From contig JAKSUA010000006.1 in the NCBI GenBank assembly GCA_024409235.1, forward strand, positions 47,801 to 111,800: DNA of 64,000 bases. Reading direction: 5' to 3'. Source of the DNA: Bacteroidales bacterium. GTDB taxonomy: Bacteria; Bacteroidota; Bacteroidia; Bacteroidales; UBA1715. Under the pieces are notes generated by a model. The model was given only the letters and a program-made list of their open reading frames with translations, searched no databases and was not told the origin of the DNA. The position numbers and the translations under genes were made by a program. This document shows, piece by piece, positions 1 through 8,671 of this stretch (positions are counted from its first letter, which is position 1; each line of letters begins with the position of its first letter).

Positions 1-493
1 TTACCCATGTTTCGTAGCGTCTGTTAAGGCTTTCAAGGTAATCAATGCGGATTGTGTTCTCATATTCACGTCCTTTAGACTGAATACGTTTAACTAATGT
101 TGGAATAGAAGCTTTTAAATAAATTAGCAAATCTGGAGCTTGCAAAAGCTGTTCTATTTGACGGAATAATGAAAAATATGTCTCAAAATCTCTTGTTGCC
201 ATTAATTTCATTCCGTGTAGATTTGGGGCAAAAATATAAGCGTCTTCGTAAATAGTACGGTCTTGAATAACATCTTGTCCTGAATTACGAATAGCCATAA
301 TTCTTTGTAAACGGGAATGTAAATAAGAAATCTGCACATTGAATGACCATGCTTTCATGTCTTGATAAAAGTCATTCAAATATGGGTTGTCATCAACAAC
401 TTCGTAATTTGCTTCCCAACCGTAATGTTTTGCTAACATTCCTGTTAGAGTAGTTTTCCCAACTCCAATATTTCCTGCTATAGCTATATGCAT
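1..493 (-). CDS. Deoxynucleoside kinase (dNK family), 3' end cut by window edge
   Basis: About 164 codons are present; the gene runs off the left edge, so the C-terminus is missing. Translation from the ATG at 493 begins MHIAIAGNIGVGKTTL, a P-loop (GxxGxGKT) at residues 7-14. A DRTIYEDAYIFA segment follows, matching the (D/E)R-x-x-x-E-D substrate-binding motif of the deoxyadenosine/deoxyguanosine kinase family, and a SRGREYE segment near the visible end is the Arg-rich lid typical of the family. These cytoplasmic enzymes phosphorylate salvaged deoxynucleosides to dNMPs using ATP. Base specificity cannot be read from this fragment. It lies 35 bp downstream of the SpoIID-like gene on the same strand, at the end of a tight minus-strand run. 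Confidence 0.88.
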   Translation of the reverse strand, partial: MHIAIAGNIGVGKTTLTGMLAKHYGWEANYEVVDDNPYLNDFYQDMKAWSFNVQISYLHSRLQRIMAIRNSGQDVIQDRTIYEDAYIFAPNLHGMKLMATRDFETYFSLFRQIEQLLQAPDLLIYLKASIPTLVKRIQSKGREYENTIRIDYLESLNRRYETWV

Positions 494-528
494 ATTTAAA
501 GTTTTTTAGTCTGCAAAAATACAAAAGT

Positions 529-1677
529 CTATTCTATTTGAAAAAATTTCAGGTTGGAAATGTTCATGAGTGAAACATTTGTGTAATAAAACTGCAGTAT
601 GTCCCGGTATGAATATCCTTGTCGTGCCATTTCCATGGCTCCTTCCTGAGACATTCCAACGCCGTGTCCGAATCCTTTTCCGTATATTACAACTTCATCT
701 TCTCTGGAATCAATGCAGAAAAATGTTGATTTTAGTTTCCAGTCTGTTCGAATTGTCGTCAATAGTAGGAGAGAGTCTGCTGTTTCGGATGAAAGGTATT
801 TTTTTCGGTTAAACTGATCGAATGAAAAGTCGGTTGAGTCGGACACGTCAACTCCTTTTCCCTGTAAATATGTTTCCCATTCTTTCCTTGATATTGTTTT
901 TTCCCATTCATAGCCTGGCTGCCCAATGCTGAAAGGATCTTCTTTTCCTCGCAAATACGAAATTTGTTTGTTCCATACGTATTCGCTGTTACAACTCTCT
1001 CCACCGGAATTTGCGTAAAATGTTGCTTCAATAAGGTTTTGCTTTTCATCAACAAGAACTAAACCTTTTGTGGCTTTTGTTGCTTCTACAATAGCCTTAC
1101 TGTACCTGCAGCGTCCCATATAGGCTTGGCAATGTACGGCATCGCATAAATTATATCCTGTTTTTAAATGGCGGTTGTAAAATTTTGCTGCGTATGTTCT
1201 GCATAGAATCGCCTGGGCTTTGTAATACGCAATGTTCGCTTTTGCTCCACCTTCGGATTCTACTACACCGGCGATGTATTTTTCAAAGTTTACATCATTT
1301 ATCAGTACCAAAGAATTTTTGGTAGTTTTTATGTATAAATCATTGTCATATTCTCTTGCTTTGGGCTTTCCATTTTGAAAACGAACCTGAAAAATATTAT
1401 CCTGTGTATTTCCGCGGACAAGTAGGAGCGTGTCTGCGGAGTGAACTCCAGAACGTGTACTGACATATAATTTATGGTTTCGTCTCGTAATTGTTGCCGA
1501 TTGACCTTCCTCTATGGAACAAAGCATCTGATTATTTGCAACAAAATCGTATTTTCCTGATTTTGCGTAGAATACGAAGGTTTCTATTTTGTTGTCGGAG
1601 AAAATACGGACGTTAATGTTTTGGCTTAAACAAAATAAAGAAAAAAATAAACTTATGATTGTAAGCCTGAAACGCAT
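529..1677 (-). CDS. Exported SpoIID/LytB-domain protein
   Basis: 382 residues with an N-terminal signal peptide (about residues 1-18, LFCLSQ before the mature part). A SpoIID/LytB domain occupies roughly residues 110-365. It starts with YIAGVVESEGG (E140 and E142 stand where the catalytic Glu of SpoIID lies in GVVxxE), continues with the KAQAILCRTYA helix, and ends with the hallmark GFGHGVGMSQEGA near residue 340. SpoIID of sporulating bacilli is a lytic transglycosylase acting on denuded glycan; in non-sporulating Bacteroidota the domain is presumed to act on peptidoglycan or glycan, but the substrate is unproven. The start is 1 bp downstream of the stop of the RapZ-C gene, so the two are probably co-transcribed. 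Confidence 0.85.
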   Translation of the reverse strand: MRFRLTIISLFFSLFCLSQNINVRIFSDNKIETFVFYAKSGKYDFVANNQMLCSIEEGQSATITRRNHKLYVSTRSGVHSADTLLLVRGNTQDNIFQVRFQNGKPKAREYDNDLYIKTTKNSLVLINDVNFEKYIAGVVESEGGAKANIAYYKAQAILCRTYAAKFYNRHLKTGYNLCDAVHCQAYMGRCRYSKAIVEATKATKGLVLVDEKQNLIEATFYANSGGESCNSEYVWNKQISYLRGKEDPFSIGQPGYEWEKTISRKEWETYLQGKGVDVSDSTDFSFDQFNRKKYLSSETADSLLLLTTIRTDWKLKSTFFCIDSREDEVVIYGKGFGHGVGMSQEGAMEMARQGYSYRDILQFYYTNVSLMNISNLKFFQIE

Positions 1678-1678
1678 G

Positions 1679-2080
1679 TTATAACTCTTTGTATATGTTT
1701 TGCTCCCGATGATTTACAACAACTTTTACAGGATAATGTTCCTTTATGTATTCTGCTGTTTTTTCTGCAAAATATACAGAACGGTGCTGACCGCCTGTAC
1801 AGCCAAAATTAATCATGAGATGTGTGAAATCACGTTCAATATATTTTTCTATGCTTGGCGAAGTTATATTGATGATGTTGGACAAAAAGACGTCACATTC
1901 TTTGTAAGGCTTAAAAAAATCTTGTACTACCTGCTGTGTACCGTTTACTTGTTTGTATTCTTCGTATCTGCCTGGATTAGGCAATGCTCTGCAGTCAAAT
2001 ACAAAACCTCCTCCGTTTCCGCTTTTGTCTTCAGGATATCCTTTTTTGAAGGAAAAACTTGTTATTTCAATGGTAAGCAT
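1679..2080 (-). CDS. Stand-alone RapZ C-terminal-domain protein
   Basis: 133 residues that match only the C-terminal half of RapZ/YvcJ. Visible hallmarks are FDCRALPNPGRYEEYK (compare DxRxLPNP in RapZ), the INFGCTGGQHRSVYFAE phosphate/sugar-binding loop near residues 91-107, and the terminal VVNHRE. The P-loop nucleotidase half is absent. In E. coli this C-terminal domain binds glucosamine-6-phosphate and the GlmZ small RNA; no GlmZ-like RNA is recognised here. The gene begins 2 bp after the stop of an APH-type kinase gene (TAA, two bases, ATG), so the two are almost certainly translated together. In many Bacteroidota, as I recall, the same two modules occur as one fused protein. Inference: an amino-sugar kinase/sensor pair linked to cell-wall precursor control. 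Confidence 0.88.
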   Translation of the reverse strand: MLTIEITSFSFKKGYPEDKSGNGGGFVFDCRALPNPGRYEEYKQVNGTQQVVQDFFKPYKECDVFLSNIINITSPSIEKYIERDFTHLMINFGCTGGQHRSVYFAEKTAEYIKEHYPVKVVVNHREQNIYKEL

Positions 2081-2082
2081 TT

Positions 2083-3090
2083 TTATTGAATTTGTAGTTC
2101 TTTTAATTCATTAATTAGATTTGTTAAATATGGCATAGGAACAATTTTATTTATTACTAAAGCCTGCTCTTTAAGATTTTTTAGTGCTTGTGGAATGCTT
2201 TGAATAAAATGTTCTTTGTGCTGGATGTAACCTCTGAAACCGTATGCTCCGAGAGTTTGAAGTATTCTGATGAAAACAAAACCTTGAAATTCTTCTTTAA
2301 ATTTTTTTTCATCCACGGAGATTCTGCTTTTTAGAATTTCAATGTAAAATGAAAGTAGTTCTTCCCTCATCTCATTCGATAAATTAGCTTTTGCCTGATA
2401 GAGTAGGGAAACAACATCGTATTGCAATGGTCCTTTCATTCCTCCCTGAAAGTCAATGTATCCTAATAGGTTGTTTTTCAGTAATATATTTCGCGACTGA
2501 AAGTCTCTGTACATGAAATAATTTCTTGAACTTTTGTCAAGAAAATCTAAGAGTTTGTCAAAATCTTCTTCTAACTTTTGATCATTAAATTCTAATCCGC
2601 TGATTTTAAGGTAGTAATATTTGAAATAATATAAATCCCAACGCATTGCAGTTTTGTCAAATTCATGACGGACAAAACATTTGGAAAAGTCTATTTTTTC
2701 TCCACCAACAAATTGAATTTGTACAAGATCTTCAAGAATTCGTTTGTATAGTTCTAATGTTTCTTTTTCATTAAGATTTTCTTTTGCAGATAATACGTCG
2801 GTATATCCTAAATCTGTTATTATGTAAAGATCTTTGTCGAAAGAAAGCACTTCGGGTACATTGATGCTCGACTTGCAAAAAATAGAACTGAAATAGTTGA
2901 ATGTTTCGTTTTCTTCAATATTCGTTCCATAGCAAGCTAAAAGGGTTTTCTTATTTGTGAGAATTATTCTGTAATATCGTCTTGAAGAACCAGCTCCTGG
3001 AAGTAATTGAAATTCAGCAATCTCTTCCGAAATAGAAGTTTTTGATTTTATTAGGTTTTTAATTCGATATAGAATAGTTGAGTCTTCCAT
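2083..3090 (-). CDS. Phosphotransferase of the APH/AmgK-like kinase family
   Basis: 335 residues from the ATG at 3090; an upstream TTG in the same frame at 3123 is less likely. Features are a glycine-containing N-lobe loop (LPGAGSSRRYYRI), the APH catalytic segment YFMYRDFQSRNILL (the usual H-x-D is R-D here, the Asp being kept) and the following GYIDFQGGMKGPLQYD, which supplies the metal-binding Asp. The closest known role is that of AmgK-type kinases, which phosphorylate GlcNAc or MurNAc at the anomeric position during cell-wall recycling. A 2-bp gap to the RapZ-C gene supports an amino-sugar role. The substrate is inferred, not shown. Alternatives are choline or aminoglycoside kinase-like enzymes. 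Confidence 0.8.
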   Translation of the reverse strand: MEDSTILYRIKNLIKSKTSISEEIAEFQLLPGAGSSRRYYRIILTNKKTLLACYGTNIEENETFNYFSSIFCKSSINVPEVLSFDKDLYIITDLGYTDVLSAKENLNEKETLELYKRILEDLVQIQFVGGEKIDFSKCFVRHEFDKTAMRWDLYYFKYYYLKISGLEFNDQKLEEDFDKLLDFLDKSSRNYFMYRDFQSRNILLKNNLLGYIDFQGGMKGPLQYDVVSLLYQAKANLSNEMREELLSFYIEILKSRISVDEKKFKEEFQGFVFIRILQTLGAYGFRGYIQHKEHFIQSIPQALKNLKEQALVINKIVPMPYLTNLINELKELQIQ

Positions 3091-3138
3091 TATTTTTTTG
3101 TTAAAAGTATTGCTTTTTCGCAAATAGAGACTGATATT

Positions 3139-3798
3139 TTATATGTTTTTCTGAAAATTTATACCTTCTAACATTGGTACGAATGCACATTCTCCGTGCA
3201 AGGTTTGTTCAAAATCAGTATCGCTGATTTTTTTTATACGGATAAGTTCCTGTTTTTTATCGTTTTCTATTGGAGAAACTAATATTCCGCCAATTTTTAA
3301 TTGATCAAGTAGAGTTCTAGGTATAAATGGAGCTGCTGCTGTAATTATGATTCTATCGAATGGTGCGTATTGTGGTAAACCTTTAAAACCGTCTCCTAAA
3401 AATGTAGATACAGCATATTTTAATTCTTTCAGAAGGCTTGTTGTATTTGTGTATAATTCCTGTTGTCTTTCAATAGAATAAACCGAAGCTCCCATCAATG
3501 AAAGAACTGCAGCCTGGTAACCTGAGCCAGTTCCTATTTCGAGAACTTTTTCTCTGCCTGTAATATTTAACAACTGTGATTCTAATGCTACAGTATAAGG
3601 CTGAGAAATTGTTTGATGTGAAGCAATAGGAAAAGCTTTGTCTTCGTAGGCGAATTTCTCTAATGCTTTATCAAAAAAAAACAGATGACGGGGAATTTGT
3701 CCTATTGCAAATAGAACTTTTTCATCTGTAATACCTTTATCACGAAGGGCTTTTACTAACTGATTTCGCTGACCTTTATGTATGAGAGAATCTTCCAT
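3139..3798 (-). CDS. pcm: Protein-L-isoaspartate O-methyltransferase
   Basis: 219 residues. It carries the SAM-binding motif VLEIGTGSGYQAAVL (about residues 85-99) and the preceding family signature around ISQPYTVALESQLL. The enzyme methylates L-isoaspartyl residues in damaged proteins with S-adenosylmethionine, starting their repair in the cytoplasm. Length is normal for the family. Its ATG overlaps the stop of the Ppx/GppA gene in a TAATG arrangement (3796-3800), so translation is coupled. The APH-like gene follows 48 bp downstream. Confidence 0.93.
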   Translation of the reverse strand: MEDSLIHKGQRNQLVKALRDKGITDEKVLFAIGQIPRHLFFFDKALEKFAYEDKAFPIASHQTISQPYTVALESQLLNITGREKVLEIGTGSGYQAAVLSLMGASVYSIERQQELYTNTTSLLKELKYAVSTFLGDGFKGLPQYAPFDRIIITAAAPFIPRTLLDQLKIGGILVSPIENDKKQELIRIKKISDTDFEQTLHGECAFVPMLEGINFQKNI

Positions 3799-4712
3799 TA
3801 TTGCATAAGTGCGTGCATAACACCTTCTTTCAATGAATATTTTGATTGAACAAGCATAGGAATATTGTATCTTTTTACAACAAAATCAGCAATGAATCCG
3901 GCAATAGGTAAAAGCGGAGCTCTTGGAATAGACATTCCTTTCATTGATTCTATCTCATCAAGTTTTTTTGTTGATAAGAATTCTATGATGTTGTCGAAGT
4001 TTTTTAATGGAATTTCTTCGGCATTAGTGTCTGGATTCGGTAAATTCTCCTGTGCAAAATAAATTGATCTAAAAACATCAAAAGCACCGGCCGAACCAAT
4101 TAATAAATCAATCTTGTGTCGGGCAATCTCCTGAGTTAAAAGTGCGAAATTTTCCTCTAGATAGTTGTAGATGTTTTCTTTTGTTTTGCAAGGAATAGGG
4201 TGTGTTAAACCAAAAGCTGATGTTATTCGCTGCATTCCACATTCAAAACTGTGTTTCCATAATATTTTATCATGTTTGCAGATAATACATTCATTGCTTC
4301 CGCCGCCAATATCTAAAATAAGTGCAGTTTTGTCTCCCCAGTCAAAAGCTAAGTTGTTGCCGAGAAAGATGTATTCTGCTTCCTGCTCTCCTTGAATAAT
4401 GGTTATATCAAAATCAAACAGTTCTTTTGCTTTGGAACAGAAAACATTGGCGTTTTTTGCGTTTCTTAATGCTGAAGTACCTATCAGTTTTACCTTTTCA
4501 CAGTGAAAAGGTGTGATTTTTTCTTTTATAACTCGTAAAGATTCAATTCCTCGTTCAATAGCTTCATCAGAAAGAACACCGTAAGCAACACCGTTTTCCC
4601 CTAATCTTGGATATTCGTGGAATTCTGTTAGTAATACGAATGAATTGCACGACAAATCAACAACACTGCAATTGAATGTGTTGGTTCCTAAGTCAACAAT
4701 AGCAACAATCAT
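3798..4712 (-). CDS. Ppx/GppA-family phosphatase
   Basis: 304 residues with the ASKHA-type phosphate-1 loop at the N-terminus (VDLGTNTFNCSVVDL, residues 6-20) and the second phosphate-binding loop ILDIGGGSNECII near residues 131-143. It covers only the two-domain catalytic core and lacks the C-terminal HD-type extension of long exopolyphosphatases, as is common in Bacteroidota. Known members hydrolyse polyphosphate or convert pppGpp to ppGpp; sequence alone does not decide which. It overlaps pcm (TAATG) and starts 5 bp after the MORN-type gene, placing it inside the same minus-strand operon. Confidence 0.88.
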   Translation of the reverse strand: MIVAIVDLGTNTFNCSVVDLSCNSFVLLTEFHEYPRLGENGVAYGVLSDEAIERGIESLRVIKEKITPFHCEKVKLIGTSALRNAKNANVFCSKAKELFDFDITIIQGEQEAEYIFLGNNLAFDWGDKTALILDIGGGSNECIICKHDKILWKHSFECGMQRITSAFGLTHPIPCKTKENIYNYLEENFALLTQEIARHKIDLLIGSAGAFDVFRSIYFAQENLPNPDTNAEEIPLKNFDNIIEFLSTKKLDEIESMKGMSIPRAPLLPIAGFIADFVVKRYNIPMLVQSKYSLKEGVMHALMQ

Positions 4713-4717
4713 ATTGA

Positions 4718-5149
4718 TTATTTAAAAGACTCGAAAGATGGATTTTTTAATCTATTACCTTTGTCGTCCCAAAGTTTCTGGTCAATGTTTTTGTCGTTGC
4801 GGTAGGTGATTTCTTTTGCTACCTGACCGTTCTGATGCCAGAAATAGGTTGTACCTTCTTTTTTATTTTCGTGATAAGTAGATTCTCTTTTCTTTTCTCC
4901 TGTAGAATACCAGTAAACCCAAGTTCCTTCTTTTTTACCGTCGGCATACTCTCCGATAAGGCCGATTTTTCCGTTAGGATGTTTTGCGAATACTTTGCCA
5001 GTGTATGGAGCTCCGTCAAGATATGCAACTTCAATATCTTCTCTTCCTACTGTAATCCACTTTGTTGTAAGTTTAGAAAGCTCAACATTTTGTGAAAATG
5101 CACCAAGAGAAACTAATGAAATTACTATTGTAATCAAAAATCTTTTCAT
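4718..5149 (-). CDS. Secreted MORN/YwqK-type repeat protein
   Basis: 143 residues with a signal peptide (MKRFLITIVISLVSLGAFSQ). After about residue 60 come three to four repeats of the form G-x-Y-x-(D/N)-G-K-K-E-G-x-W/T-x-x-W/Y, for example the segments around EYADGKKEGTWVYWY and HENKKEGTTYFWHQNG, which is the MORN-like YwqK pattern. Such proteins are common in Bacteroidota with no assigned biochemical role. It is the first gene of the minus-strand run and starts 5 bp before the Ppx/GppA gene. Confidence 0.75.
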   Translation of the reverse strand: MKRFLITIVISLVSLGAFSQNVELSKLTTKWITVGREDIEVAYLDGAPYTGKVFAKHPNGKIGLIGEYADGKKEGTWVYWYSTGEKKRESTYHENKKEGTTYFWHQNGQVAKEITYRNDKNIDQKLWDDKGNRLKNPSFESFK

Positions 5150-5245
5150 TTTTCTGATTTTTATATCTAATCTGCAATATTAAAAATTAAAATCGATTTT
5201 ATATCATTCAAACTCAAAAAAATTATAAAAAAGAGAAACTAATCT

Positions 5246-5253
5246 TATATTTG
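5246..5253 (+). promoter_or_regulatory. Bacteroidota -7 promoter element (TAtaTTTG)
   Basis: TATATTTG matches the TAnnTTTG -7 box of Bacteroides-type sigma factor promoters and lies 24 bp before the ATG of the M48 peptidase gene. Because it includes the in-frame TTG at 5251, that TTG cannot be the start codon, which fixes the start at 5278. The -33 element is weak. Confidence 0.6.
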
Positions 5254-5277
5254 CATATAAATCATAAAACAAGAACG

Positions 5278-6528
5278 ATGAATTCTACTATTTTATTTTG
5301 GATTGTTATTACAATTATTGTTGTTGACTATGCGTTGGAGCGAATTTTAGATGCATTGAATGGAAAAATGCGTGGCTCTAAAATTCCTGAAGAAGTTTCT
5401 GATATTTATAATGAGGATGATTACCAAAAACAGCAGAACTATGAATTGGCAAAATCAAAGATAAGTTTCTGGATTAGTTCTGTAAGTTTTGCTCTCATAA
5501 TGGTTTTATTTTTTGTTGATGGCTTTGCTCTGTTAGATCAATGGATAACGACACTGAATTTCGGCTCTATCATATCTGGATTGTTGTTTTTCGGAATTTT
5601 GTTCCTTTTGTCTGATATACTTGAAACTCCATTTGAATGGTACAATATTTTTGTTATAGAGGAAAAATTCGGTTTTAATAAAATGACTCCAAAGATTTTT
5701 ATTATGGATAAAATAAAATCTTTGTGTTTGTCTGCTGTTGTTGGCGGTGGCTTGCTTGCAGGATTGATGTGGCTGATTTCCGTGTTTGGTGAGAGTTTTT
5801 GGGTAATAGCATGGGTTGCGGTATCTGTTTTCTTAATATTTGTGTATATGTTTTATTCCACATTGATAGTTCCTTTGTTTAACAAACAGACTCCGTTGGA
5901 GGATGGTGAATTGAAAGATGCAATATTTTCTTTCAGTCAGAAGGCAGGTTTTGAACTGGATAATATTTATGTGATTGACGGTTCAAAACGTTCTACAAAG
6001 GCTAATGCGTATTTCAGTGGGTTAGGGGTAAAAAAACGTATAGTGCTGTATGATACATTAATACAGGAACTTACAGTTCCAGAAATTGTTGCTGTATTAG
6101 CCCATGAAATTGGACATTACAAAAAGAAACATACTATTATGATGTTATGTTCTTCTGTTCTGCAAATGGGTGTTATTTTATATTTGTTCGGATTATTTTT
6201 GGCAGAGCCTGCATTTACACAGGTTTTAGGAATTGATTATTCTCCTGAAAAAAGTTATGCTTCATTCTATGTGTTCAGTATTTTGTTTACTCCAATTTCT
6301 TTTTTCATTGGTTTGGCATTAAACGCATTTTCTCGCAAAAATGAATACCAGGCCGATAGATTTTCCGGTGAAAATTATTCTCCTGAAGAATTAGAGTCTG
6401 CATTAAAGAAACTTACTAAATCAAGTCTGTCTAACTTAACTCCTCATTCTTGGTATGTTTTTTGTTACTACTCACATCCAACGCTATATCAAAGAATTAA
6501 AGCGTTGAGAAACATTAAAAATGAGTAG
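5278..6528 (+). CDS. M48-family (Ste24/CAAX protease 1-like) membrane metallopeptidase
   Basis: 416 residues starting MNSTILFW. Several hydrophobic segments lie at the N-terminus and around residues 55-180 and 285-350. The zinc site HEIGH is at residues 276-280 (H276, E277, H280), and the third ligand region is NEYQADRFSGE about 80 residues further on. This is the architecture and length of the Ste24-type subgroup of M48, integral-membrane proteases with the active site in an intramembrane chamber. Bacterial members have no CAAX substrates; a membrane-protein quality-control role is inferred. The next gene starts 2 bp after its stop. Confidence 0.9.
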   Translation: MNSTILFWIVITIIVVDYALERILDALNGKMRGSKIPEEVSDIYNEDDYQKQQNYELAKSKISFWISSVSFALIMVLFFVDGFALLDQWITTLNFGSIISGLLFFGILFLLSDILETPFEWYNIFVIEEKFGFNKMTPKIFIMDKIKSLCLSAVVGGGLLAGLMWLISVFGESFWVIAWVAVSVFLIFVYMFYSTLIVPLFNKQTPLEDGELKDAIFSFSQKAGFELDNIYVIDGSKRSTKANAYFSGLGVKKRIVLYDTLIQELTVPEIVAVLAHEIGHYKKKHTIMMLCSSVLQMGVILYLFGLFLAEPAFTQVLGIDYSPEKSYASFYVFSILFTPISFFIGLALNAFSRKNEYQADRFSGENYSPEELESALKKLTKSSLSNLTPHSWYVFCYYSHPTLYQRIKALRNIKNE

Positions 6529-6530
6529 GT

Positions 6531-6860
6531 ATGGAAAATCAAACAAAATTCTCGTCGTGGAAATCTGCAATGAACAATGTTCGGATGCAGAAGAAAACGT
6601 TTGACAAGAATCCAATCTTTATTCATCCTTCAATTTTTGTAAGAATGGAGGAACTGGCTATAAAACAAAAGTGGAAGGAAGTTGTGGGGGATTTGTTCGC
6701 AAAACATGCAACGTTAATAACTATTGAAAATGAAATTTTGTATGTTACAGTGAATTCTGCGGCAATCAAGCATGAGTTAACGATGAACAAGTCTAATATT
6801 ATTACACGGATGAATAATGAACTTGGGAAGATTGCAGTAAGAGATATTATAATGCGGTAA
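6531..6860 (+). CDS. DUF721/DciA-like protein
   Basis: 109 residues with the DUF721 pattern: W-K-x-V-V-G-D-L-F-A-K-H-A near residue 45, a segment ITIENEILYVTVNSAAIKHEL, and a short C-terminal tail. DUF721 proteins include DciA, which helps load the replicative helicase in bacteria that lack DnaC/DnaI. The small Bacteroidota forms share the domain but have not been tested as far as I know. It is 2 bp downstream of the M48 peptidase gene and should be co-transcribed with it. Confidence 0.75.
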   Translation: MENQTKFSSWKSAMNNVRMQKKTFDKNPIFIHPSIFVRMEELAIKQKWKEVVGDLFAKHATLITIENEILYVTVNSAAIKHELTMNKSNIITRMNNELGKIAVRDIIMR

Positions 6861-6919
6861 TTGTTATAAAAGTGTTAATATATTTGGCGTGTAACGTAAA
6901 ATCGAAAAGAAAAAATAAC

Positions 6920-6927
6920 TAAATTTG
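6920..6927 (+). promoter_or_regulatory. -7 promoter element (TAaaTTTG)
   Basis: TAAATTTG fits TAnnTTTG and lies 22 bp before the ATG at 6950. No convincing TTTG is found at the -33 position, so it may be a weak or regulated promoter. Confidence 0.45.
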
Positions 6928-6949
6928 GCTCACTTAAAATTGATAAAAA

Positions 6950-7450
6950 ATGAAAAAGTTACTAAGTATTTTATTCGTAGTTGTATTAGGACTTGTTAGT
7001 TCTAATGTATTTGCACAAAACAACTGTTTAAATTTTCATAAACAAAAATGTCAGTCTTATGCGTCTAAGGGTTATATCATGTCAAATGATTCTCGTAGTG
7101 CGATATTGAGAAAAGGACAAACTTCAGAGTTTAGAATTACAATTTACCAAGGTAAAGATTATAGAATTTCTGTTTGTGCAGATGAAGTTAATCTTGGTAG
7201 CACAGTTCACTTGAGATTGATTGACTACGATACGGATGAATTGTTGTATGATAACAAAGATTTCAATTATGTGAAAGATTTCGAATTCACTGTTGTTCAA
7301 ACTCGTACAATAAAAATTTCAATTGAAATACCAGAAGATCAAACTCAAAAAGCTTCTGCTAATACAACTGGTTTGATTTCTAAATCAATTAATCAAGGTT
7401 GTGTAGGTGTATTGATTGAAGAAATGAGTACTCCAAAAACTGGATTCTAA
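6950..7450 (+). CDS. Small secreted protein of unknown function
   Basis: 166 residues with a clear signal peptide (MKKLLSILFVVVLGLVSSN followed by VFAQ, cleavage near residue 23). The mature part opens with a short Cys-containing segment (NNCLNFHKQKCQSY) and continues as a beta-rich domain of about 120 residues with alternating hydrophobics (for example YRISVCADEVNLGSTVHLRL). I do not recognise a named family with certainty; similar short proteins are frequent in Bacteroidota and are annotated as hypothetical. It stands alone between its own promoter-like box and a strong terminator, so it is probably a single-gene unit. Confidence 0.7.
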   Translation: MKKLLSILFVVVLGLVSSNVFAQNNCLNFHKQKCQSYASKGYIMSNDSRSAILRKGQTSEFRITIYQGKDYRISVCADEVNLGSTVHLRLIDYDTDELLYDNKDFNYVKDFEFTVVQTRTIKISIEIPEDQTQKASANTTGLISKSINQGCVGVLIEEMSTPKTGF

Positions 7451-7470
7451 AATTGTAAAACAAATAGTAA

Positions 7471-7504
7471 AGGCATCGTTTTCCATAAAGCGATGCCTTT
7501 TTTT
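7471..7504 (+). terminator. Intrinsic terminator
   Basis: AGGCATCG (7471-7478) pairs with CGATGCCT (7491-7498) around a 12-base loop and is followed by a run of T to 7504. It ends the small secreted-protein unit just before rlmN. Confidence 0.9.
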
Positions 7505-7518
7505 ATGCTCAGAAAATC

Positions 7519-8562
7519 ATGCAGAAAAAAGATATTTTATCATTATCGTTTGACGAATTATGTAAGTCGTTGGACGAATTCGGAGAAAAGAAATTTCGTG
7601 CAACGCAGGTATATCAATGGATTTGGCAGAAACGCGTTCGTTCTTTTGAGGAAATGTCTAACATTTCCCAAGGATTGCGTGAAAAATTATCTGAAAACTT
7701 TTTCTTTCAGACTGTGAAAATTGCAAAGCCTCAAAGAAGTTCGGACGGCTCTTGTAAATTTGCTTTTGCTTTGAACGACGGAAATGTTGTTGAAGGGGTT
7801 TTGATTCCTGCAAAAGACCGAATGACTGCATGTATTTCTACGCAGGTGGGATGTGGTATGCAGTGTACGTTTTGTGCAACGGCTTCTCTTGGATTTACAA
7901 GAAATCTTACTGTTGGGGAAATAACAGATCAGTTTTTTGTAATGGACAAAATTGCACGTGAACAGGAAGGAAAAGCTATCTCGAATATCGTGTATATGGG
8001 AATGGGAGAACCATTGATGAACTATTCGGCTGTAATGGATTCAATAGCATGTTTGACAAATCCACAGACAGTGGGACTAGCTCCTTCTAGAATAACGTTG
8101 TCAACTTCAGGAATTATTAAGAATATTATAAAACTAGCAGACGATAAATTCGCCTGTAATCTTGCTGTTTCGTTACATGCTCCCAAAGATATGCTGCGTT
8201 CTCAGATTATGCCTATAAACAAAACAAATCCTATAGCTAAGCTAAGTGATGCGTTGGCATATTATCATGAAAAGACTGGAGGACGAATTACAATAGAATA
8301 TCTGTTATTGAAAGGTGTGAATGATTCTATTCAAAATGCACGTGATTTAGCTGAATTCACAAAACGTTTCCCTGTAAAAATAAATGTAATTGAATATAAT
8401 CCTCATGACGCTTCATCTTATAAGAAATCAGACAGACAGACTTTAGACGAATTCGTTGGATTTCTAAAAAAACTGAATTTGATAGTGAATGTTCGCTATT
8501 CAAAAGGGAAGGATATTGCTGCTGCTTGCGGACAGTTGGCTGCAAAAAATAAAAAGAAGTAA
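7519..8562 (+). CDS. rlmN: 23S rRNA (adenine-2503-C2)-methyltransferase RlmN
   Basis: 347 residues. The radical-SAM cluster-binding motif CxxxCxxC is present as C112-GMQ-C116-TF-C119, followed by ATASLGFTRNL. The second catalytic cysteine sits near the end in AACGQL (C337). The SAM-binding MGMGEPL is also visible. RlmN methylates C2 of A2503 in 23S rRNA and A37 of some tRNAs using a [4Fe-4S] cluster and a methylated cysteine. The ATG at 7519 lies just after the upstream terminator. Confidence 0.95.
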   Translation: MQKKDILSLSFDELCKSLDEFGEKKFRATQVYQWIWQKRVRSFEEMSNISQGLREKLSENFFFQTVKIAKPQRSSDGSCKFAFALNDGNVVEGVLIPAKDRMTACISTQVGCGMQCTFCATASLGFTRNLTVGEITDQFFVMDKIAREQEGKAISNIVYMGMGEPLMNYSAVMDSIACLTNPQTVGLAPSRITLSTSGIIKNIIKLADDKFACNLAVSLHAPKDMLRSQIMPINKTNPIAKLSDALAYYHEKTGGRITIEYLLLKGVNDSIQNARDLAEFTKRFPVKINVIEYNPHDASSYKKSDRQTLDEFVGFLKKLNLIVNVRYSKGKDIAAACGQLAAKNKKK

Positions 8563-8671
8563 GTTTATAAAACAAAATTCTATAAGGCTAATTTTCGTTT
8601 ACGTATTATCGCAAAAGCCACTGACTTTAAATATTTTTATTTGCTTGTGTTTTGTGGTATTTGTTTATAAA

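Noticed and set aside
1700..2089. 129-codon frame opposite the RapZ-C gene
   Set aside because: The opposite strand encodes clear RapZ motifs; this frame has no recognisable feature.
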